Source: Roseburia sp. 1XD42-34
Lineage (GTDB): Bacteria > Bacillota > Bacilli > Bacillales > Amphibacillaceae
DNA length: 64,000 bases
Direction of reading: 5' to 3'
Assembly: GCF_009917385.1 (NCBI RefSeq)
Contig: NZ_QWLJ01000005.1
Coordinates: 1-64,000 of the forward strand
The translations under genes were made by a program, and so were the position numbers. Every line of letters starts with the position of its first letter. Within the stretch, counting starts at the first letter, position 1. This document shows positions 58,914-64,000 of this stretch, in pieces. The notes below the pieces were generated by a model. That model searched no databases and was not told the origin of the DNA. It saw nothing but the letters and a program-made list of their open reading frames with translations.

Positions 58914-59945
58914 TTAATTTTCATCTTTGTACCTCATATACAATACGTCTGTCATTTCATGAGAAAGAATACTTAATAATGAAATCACTTTACGATATTC
59001 CATTCTTGTTGGACCAAGCAACGCGATCGTTCCCATTTGCCCCTCACCTAAATGGTAAGCAGCAGTAATTAAGCTTAAATCCTTAATGGCATCAACATCA
59101 TTTTCCCTACCAATGGAAACTTTAATGCCATCATTGGATTGCTTTAATAAATTCACTATTTCTTCTTCATTTTCAATCATCGTGTAAAAAGCTCGAATCT
59201 TATTCACATCATTGAATTCAGGTTGCATAAGCATGTTAGATTTTCCGCCGATATATAATTTGACTGGGTGATCTTGTAGAAATGCACCTTTTAGGTGTTG
59301 ATATGACTTATCTAAATCAGAAACATACTTCTGCATCATCGCATCAATTTCTGCATTAAATTTTTCAGCCAACTGCAATATCGGAACGCCATGTAGCTGA
59401 TCATTTAAAATGTTGACCATTTTCTCCAAGTCAGAGCTATTTATTTCCTCAGGAATTGAAAATGAACGATGCTCAACATGCCCCGTATTTGTAACAAGTA
59501 TAGCAACAGCAGTATTGGCTGATAATGGTATGATTTGAATTTGCTTTAATTTTGTCTCAAAGATTTCAGGTCCCAATATAATAGATGTATAATTGGTCAA
59601 CTCTGATAATACCTCTGCAGACATTTGTACAATTTGCTCAAACTCAAAAAAACCATCTTGAATCATGTGCTTTATCACATTGCCTTCTTTCTGTAAAATA
59701 CTTGGCGAAATAAGATGGTCCACATAATAGCGGTACCCCTTTTCAGAAGGAATACGACCAGACGATGAATGAGTTTTCTCAAGAAACCCCATATCTTCTA
59801 AGTCAGCCATTTCATTGCGGATGGTTGCAGCACTATATGGAATCACTTCCTTCTTTGCAATAGCACGTGAGCCAACTGGATGTGCCGACTCGATGAAATC
59901 ATCAATTATGACTTGTAAAATTAATAACTGCCTTTCTGTTAACAT
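58914..59945 (-). CDS. hrcA: Heat-inducible transcription repressor HrcA
   Basis: Represses class I heat-shock genes by binding CIRCE; its activity depends on GroE. The 343-residue protein has an N-terminal winged helix (LLILQVIIDDFIESAHPVGSRAI and YSAATIRNEMADLEDMGFL) and a GAF-like core. It starts at ATG 59945, 5-6 bases after GAGGTGAT; a longer frame reaches into the CIRCE element. First gene of the operon, so it is autoregulated. Confidence 0.96.
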   Translation of the reverse strand: MLTERQLLILQVIIDDFIESAHPVGSRAIAKKEVIPYSAATIRNEMADLEDMGFLEKTHSSSGRIPSEKGYRYYVDHLISPSILQKEGNVIKHMIQDGFFEFEQIVQMSAEVLSELTNYTSIILGPEIFETKLKQIQIIPLSANTAVAILVTNTGHVEHRSFSIPEEINSSDLEKMVNILNDQLHGVPILQLAEKFNAEIDAMMQKYVSDLDKSYQHLKGAFLQDHPVKLYIGGKSNMLMQPEFNDVNKIRAFYTMIENEEEIVNLLKQSNDGIKVSIGRENDVDAIKDLSLITAAYHLGEGQMGTIALLGPTRMEYRKVISLLSILSHEMTDVLYMRYKDEN

Positions 59946-59959
59946 GATGATCACCTCTG

Positions 59960-59986
59960 TTAGCACTCATTCCTTTCGAGTGCTAA
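59960..59986. promoter_or_regulatory. CIRCE operator of the hrcA-grpE-dnaK-dnaJ operon
   Basis: Perfect TTAGCACTC-N9-GAGTGCTAA, the consensus HrcA binding site, 15 bases upstream of the hrcA start and downstream of the promoter. Confidence 0.98.
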
Positions 59987-59996
59987 TGCTAATATT

Positions 59997-60025
59997 AAAT
60001 TATCAAATCCACTTTTTTTTGTCAA
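59997..60025 (-). promoter_or_regulatory. Promoter of the heat-shock operon
   Basis: TTGACA (60025-60020), 17-base spacer with an A run, TAATTT (60002-59997) on the minus strand. It is placed so that the CIRCE element covers the transcription start region. Confidence 0.75.
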
Positions 60026-60178
60026 TAAAATGGCATGCGTGAATACAATCTTTTTATGGAGATAAAAAACTAATCCAGTATAGAATGGGATGGGAGGGTT
60101 AATGATGCTGTTTATAACACGAGAAGCTATACAATTGTTCCGTCTCATTAACTGCAAATAACATATTAGTCATAATAA

Positions 60179-60214
60179 AATAGCCTGTATGTATAAGGCT
60201 ACACACAGACTATT
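60179..60214 (-). terminator. hemW terminator
   Basis: AATAG-CTGT / ACAG-CTATT stem with a single mismatch, followed by TTATTATG on the minus strand, 14 bases after the hemW stop. Confidence 0.7.
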
Positions 60215-60227
60215 TGGTTATTCTTCC

Positions 60228-61382
60228 CTAGTGGATTACCGTATCTTCGAGTAAAAACCTTTCAAATACCTCATTAGCTAATATTTTTCCTTCTTCTGTT
60301 AATGCGACCTTATCTTCTTCTTCCATCAGCCAGCCGCGACGTACCAGTTCTTTTATCGAGGAACGATATAGCTGATCCATGGAGAGACCGAATTTATCTG
60401 CAAATTGGTGTTTGCTCACGCCCGCCATTCTGCGTAAACCAAGAAACATCTCTTCTTCGATTTGCTCTTTTTTGCCAATAACATCCACATGTAAAACAGG
60501 TTTACCGTCCTTTTTTGCTTGTTTCATATACGCAGGTAATGGTCGGATATTGCCATAGCGCTTCCCAGGTAAGTATCCATAAGCACCAGCTCCAAACCCG
60601 TAATAGAAATCATTATTCCAGTAGGCTAAATTATGTTTACTTTCAAAACCTTGTTTAGCAAAATTACTAATTTCATATTGGTGTAACCCATTTTTTTCTG
60701 CCGTTGCTTTTAATATGTCATACATTTTCACTTCATCCTCTTGCGGAGGTCGAGGTAGTTGTCCTTTTTTATAACGCTGATAAAAGACCGTCTTCGGTTC
60801 AATTTGTAACGCATATGTTGAAAGATGTGGCAGATTTAAATTCATTGCCCTAGCTAATGAATCTTGAAAGTGCTCAACGGTTTGGTTGGGGAGAGAATAG
60901 ATTAAATCTGTGCTAATATTACGAATGCCGTAATTTTGCAATAATGACACGGTATTGTACACATCTTTAACAGTATGGATCCTACCTAGCGTTTTTAGCA
61001 TCGCATTATCAAACACTTGTACACCTAAGGATACTCGATTAACCCCATAAGCTTGTAATAGTTCAACCTTCTCTTTACTAAAGTCACCAGGGTTTGCCTC
61101 AATCGTAAACTCTTCACATGCGTCAAGATTAAATTTTCGTGTGATATGACTTAGCACAGCTTCCAATTGCTGAACGGTTAAAGCAGTAGGTGTTCCTCCT
61201 CCAATAAATATCGTCCTCACGTTCATTTGTTCTTCCTGTACATAAGTAGATATTTCTTGTTTTAACGCTTCAATATAATCGTTTGCTAGCTGTTCATTAT
61301 AAAAGAATTTCGTAAAGTCACAGTAATGACAAATTTGCTGACAAAACGGAATGTGGATATAGACAGATTGAATAGATGTCAT
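60228..61382 (-). CDS. hemW: Heme chaperone HemW
   Basis: Radical-SAM family protein that acts as a heme chaperone; long misannotated as oxygen-independent coproporphyrinogen oxidase HemN. The 384-residue protein carries the cluster motif CQQICHYC, then FIGGGTPT and FTIEANPGD, and a C-terminal HemN-like domain. It lacks the extra N-terminal features of true HemN. It starts at ATG 61382, 6 bases after AAGGAG. It lies between lepA and hrcA as in B. subtilis. Confidence 0.93.
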   Translation of the reverse strand: MTSIQSVYIHIPFCQQICHYCDFTKFFYNEQLANDYIEALKQEISTYVQEEQMNVRTIFIGGGTPTALTVQQLEAVLSHITRKFNLDACEEFTIEANPGDFSKEKVELLQAYGVNRVSLGVQVFDNAMLKTLGRIHTVKDVYNTVSLLQNYGIRNISTDLIYSLPNQTVEHFQDSLARAMNLNLPHLSTYALQIEPKTVFYQRYKKGQLPRPPQEDEVKMYDILKATAEKNGLHQYEISNFAKQGFESKHNLAYWNNDFYYGFGAGAYGYLPGKRYGNIRPLPAYMKQAKKDGKPVLHVDVIGKKEQIEEEMFLGLRRMAGVSKHQFADKFGLSMDQLYRSSIKELVRRGWLMEEEDKVALTEEGKILANEVFERFLLEDTVIH

Positions 61383-61803
61383 AAAATACTCCTTCATGGA
61401 AAACAAACTTTATTTAGAGAGATGACATGTACTTCGAATAAGTTAAGTCAATCCGACTAGTAAAGTCATCATTTTTATATATCGTTTATTAATGGCTTTA
61501 ATACCTCAAATACAAGATATACTAGCCACCAATACCGATGTGATACAAATACATATAAAATGTAAACTTCATGGAGTAGGAGTTTTCCTTCCCCTACTCA
61601 TAAAAATAGTACAACGACTAACCTCTATCGTTCACTGGAAAAAGCAGCACACCTTTTCTGTGTGTCCCACCTTGTTTGATCGACATTTTGTCAAATCGAG
61701 CGAATCGGAAATTTAGCTGCGGTTATTTCTCGCTTTTACTTCTTCATATCGCTACGACTCTTAATTCGGGGTTCTCGTATTCGAGAAATAATAAATTTTA
61801 AAA
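61383..61803. other. Intergenic region lepA to hemW
   Basis: Contains the hemW promoter region and, at 61702-61775, a partial R1-like segment. No gene is supported; open frames on the plus strand lack ribosome sites. Confidence 0.45.
61702..61775 (+). repeat. Dispersed repeat R1, partial copy H
   Basis: CGAATCGGAAATTTAGCTGCGGTTATTTCTCGC followed by CGACTCTTAATTCGGGG matches the 3' half of R1 (compare GAATCAGAAATTTATGC in copy C and the GGTGCTGTTAGCTCC block in copy A). The 5' half is absent. Confidence 0.4.
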
Positions 61804-61852
61804 ACGTTCTACCGCCAAAGCCGATTATGACGGCATTACGGCAGCAGAACGC
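61804..61852 (-). terminator. lepA terminator
   Basis: GCGTTCTGCTGCC / GGCGGTAGAACGT long stem enclosing a small GCCG/CGGC hairpin, followed by TTTTTAAAATTT on the minus strand, 22 bases after the lepA stop. Confidence 0.85.
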
Positions 61853-61874
61853 TCTATATAGTTTTAATCAAACT

Positions 61875-63683
61875 TTAATTATCATCCATTTCCAAAACAG
61901 CCATAAACGCTTCTTGAGGAACTTCAACGGAACCAACCATCTTCATCCGTTTTTTTCCTTCTTTTTGTTTCTCTAGTAGTTTCCTTTTTCTGGAAATGTC
62001 ACCACCATAGCATTTGGATAGAACATTTTTTCGCATCGCTTTAATGGTGGATCTAGCAATAATTTTGTTGCCAATTGCCGCTTGTACTGGAACTTCAAAT
62101 TGCTGTCTCGGAATAAGTTCTTTTAATTTATCAACAATATGCTTACCACGTTCGTAAGCAAAATCTCGGTGAACAATAAACGATAATGCATCAATCGTGT
62201 CACCATTTAACAAAATATCCATTTTCACTAACTTAGAAGCTCTGTAGCCAATTAAATCATAGTCAAACGAAGCATATCCCTTTGTTTGTGATTTTAACTG
62301 ATCAAAGAAATCATACACAATCTCTGACAACGGAATATGGTAAATTACATTAACACGAATATCGTCTAAATATTCCATGTCTATAAACTGACCACGCTTC
62401 TTTTGCGCAATTTCCATCACTGCACCAACATATTCATTCGGAACCATAATGGTAGCTTTTACGTATGGTTCTCTCACTTCTTTAATCTGCTGTGAATCAG
62501 GCATGAACGATGGATTATCAATTGTTATCGTTGTTCCATCTGTTTGTTCTACTTCATAAATAACACTTGGGGCTGTGGTGATTAGGTTGATATTAAACTC
62601 TCTTTCAATTCGCTCTTGAATGATTTCCATATGCAATAAGCCTAAAAATCCGCAACGAAAACCAAAACCTAAAGCTTGCGATGTTTCAGCCTCATATTGT
62701 AAAGAAGAATCGTTTAATTCTAAACGCTCTAATGCTTCACGTAAATCATTATAGTTTTTTGAATCGACCGGATACAACCCGCAAAAGACCATTGGATTTA
62801 AACGCTTATAACCAGGTAACGGCTCTACGGCTGGACGTTCGACTAATGTAATCGTATCTCCAACTCGGGAATCACCTACATTTTTAATCGATGCTGTTAA
62901 ATAACCAACATCCCCAACAATCAATTCATCCTTCGTTACTGGTTTTGGTCGAAACACTCCTAATTCATTTACTTCGAATTCTTTACCGGTAGCCATCATC
63001 TTTATTTTATCGCCAACCTTTAAAGAACCTTCTTTAATACAAACATAAGCTACAACACCACGATACGGATCATACATGGAATCAAATATTAAAGCTTTTA
63101 ATGGTTCTTCAGGATCTCCAGCAGGGGCAGGTATCGCTTCAATGACTCGCTCCAGAATTTCATTAATCCCGATATTCGCCTTCGCAGAAGCTAAAATAAC
63201 ATCATCTTTATCAATACCGATAACATCTTCAAGCTCCTGTTTCACGCGTTCTGGATCTGCGCTAGGTAAATCAATTTTATTAATTACCGGTATAATTTCC
63301 AGATCATTATCTAATGCCAAATAAACATTGGCTAGCGTTTGTGCTTCAATTCCCTGTGCTGCATCCACTACTAAAATGGCGCCTTCACAGGCGGCAAGAC
63401 TCCTTGATACTTCATATGTAAAATCAACATGCCCAGGTGTGTCGATTAAATGAAATAGATAATCTTCGCCAGCGTTACTTCGGTAATTTAGCTGCACTGC
63501 ATTTAATTTGATGGTTATACCTCGTTCTCTTTCCAAATCCATTGCATCAAGCAGCTGATCTTTCCTTTCTCTTTCCGTAATGGCTTTCGTATGCTCTAAA
63601 ATACGGTCAGCCAATGTAGACTTCCCGTGATCAATGTGAGCGATAATCGAAAAATTACGCACATTTCTTTGAATTTCTGTCAT
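61875..63683 (-). CDS. lepA: Elongation factor 4 (LepA)
   Basis: Ribosome-dependent translational GTPase that back-translocates or aids initiation and ribosome assembly. The 602-residue protein has G1 [11 protein letters not shown]2 [10 protein letters not shown]3 DTPGHVDF and G4 [12 protein letters not shown]-like domains II, III and V, and the LepA-specific C-terminal domain ([21 protein letters not shown]). Confidence 0.98.
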   Translation of the reverse strand: MTEIQRNVRNFSIIAHIDHGKSTLADRILEHTKAITERERKDQLLDAMDLERERGITIKLNAVQLNYRSNAGEDYLFHLIDTPGHVDFTYEVSRSLAACEGAILVVDAAQGIEAQTLANVYLALDNDLEIIPVINKIDLPSADPERVKQELEDVIGIDKDDVILASAKANIGINEILERVIEAIPAPAGDPEEPLKALIFDSMYDPYRGVVAYVCIKEGSLKVGDKIKMMATGKEFEVNELGVFRPKPVTKDELIVGDVGYLTASIKNVGDSRVGDTITLVERPAVEPLPGYKRLNPMVFCGLYPVDSKNYNDLREALERLELNDSSLQYEAETSQALGFGFRCGFLGLLHMEIIQERIEREFNINLITTAPSVIYEVEQTDGTTITIDNPSFMPDSQQIKEVREPYVKATIMVPNEYVGAVMEIAQKKRGQFIDMEYLDDIRVNVIYHIPLSEIVYDFFDQLKSQTKGYASFDYDLIGYRASKLVKMDILLNGDTIDALSFIVHRDFAYERGKHIVDKLKELIPRQQFEVPVQAAIGNKIIARSTIKAMRKNVLSKCYGGDISRKRKLLEKQKEGKKRMKMVGSVEVPQEAFMAVLEMDDN

Positions 63684-63898
63684 TAATGATGTTCACTCCT
63701 ACTTTTTCTACCAATATCTTTTAGTAGAAAACCTAAATTATCGACGACAATGACTAGGTTAGATTATAGCAATAGAATCAATGATATTCAAGAACAATGA
63801 TACAGCTAATTCATCGTGGCGCCACTGGTGCACGAGCTAGACGAAGATCGTTTTAAAAATCCTGTATTAAACAACAAATTTGTTTTTTACCATGCTGG

Positions 63899-64000
63899 CT
63901 AAAAAAACAGCTCGGCGATTTGATGTAAAATCGTCACTACAGCTTCAAAAAAACTAGTAATACCAGCTTCTAATACGGAAGCTGTTTTTTCAGTTGCCGG
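63899..64000 (-). CDS. 3' end of a gene upstream of lepA (YqxA/DUF3679-like?)
   Basis: The last 33 codons of a minus-strand gene run off the right edge. They read ATEKTASVLEAGITSFFEAV and then VTILHQIAELFF before TAG. The amphipathic, hydrophobic tail resembles the C-terminus of YqxA (DUF3679), which lies between spoIIP and lepA in B. subtilis. It could instead be another protein; only the tail is visible. Reading frame and context support a real gene. Confidence 0.5.
   Translation of the reverse strand, partial: PATEKTASVLEAGITSFFEAVVTILHQIAELFF

Noticed and set aside
61492..61716. 74-codon plus-strand frame between lepA and hemW
   Set aside because: No ribosome site, no recognisable protein, and it runs into the partial R1 copy.

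Overview
The window is a 64 kb chromosomal segment of a low-GC, endospore-forming, Gram-positive bacterium of the family Bacillaceae. The protein sequences and the intergenic repeats look most like the halotolerant Virgibacillus/Oceanobacillus side of the family, but that genus-level placement is an impression I could not test. The gene order, read on the minus strand from right to left, follows the Bacillus subtilis stretch from lepA to yqgS almost gene for gene: lepA, hemW, hrcA-grpE-dnaK-dnaJ, prmA-rsmE-mtaB, deoC, rpsU-yqeY, nfeD-floA, yqfB/C/D, phoH-pgpH-ybeY-dgkA, era, yqzL, recO, glyQ-glyS, ccpN-ppsR, dnaG-sigA, cccA, trmK-yqfO, cshB, nfo, sodA, yqgE, pbpA, phoU, rpmG, yqgN, yqgO, gluP, yqgQ-glcK, ltaS. 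Only four short genes run on the plus strand (5710-6570, 10296-11119, 20803-21129, 21828-22112).

Right third (about 40-64 kb): translation factor LepA, HemW, and the class I heat-shock operon with a perfect CIRCE operator and a sigma-A-like promoter. The operon is broken after dnaJ by a 530 bp gap holding a repeat element and a hairpin, so prmA-rsmE-mtaB look partly uncoupled. Then come membrane-domain genes (NfeD protease-like, flotillin FloA), sporulation genes yqfC/yqfD, and the phoH-pgpH-ybeY-dgkA cluster. Middle (about 20-40 kb): Era, RecO, a glycyl-tRNA synthetase operon under a T-box leader with a clear promoter, the CcpN/PpsR carbon-control pair, the dnaG-sigA macromolecular synthesis genes, cytochrome c, TrmK, YqfO, CshB and Nfo. 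Left (0-20 kb): a six-gene tRNA cluster (Asn-Met-His-Ile2-Ser-Phe), a Na/phosphate cotransporter, SodA, a class B penicillin-binding protein, PhoU, ribosomal protein L33, rhomboid protease GluP, a lone SpoVAF-like protein, glucokinase and a lipoteichoic acid synthase.

The coding content is mostly conserved housekeeping. The unusual material is between the genes. Two families of dispersed, structured-looking intergenic repeats (called R1 and R2 here) occur about eight and six times. They sit in both orientations, sometimes in tandem as R1+R2, and R2 always abuts a terminator-like hairpin. Two R2 copies show a compensatory base change in a long-range helix, which points to an RNA fold. Other points of note are two four-repeat PhoP-box arrays with exact 11 bp period upstream of phoU and the Na/Pi cotransporter gene, and a membrane protein gene next to sigA whose best-supported start codon is AUA. 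Small genes found by direct reading are rpmG, yqzL, and the 3' end of a gene upstream of lepA.
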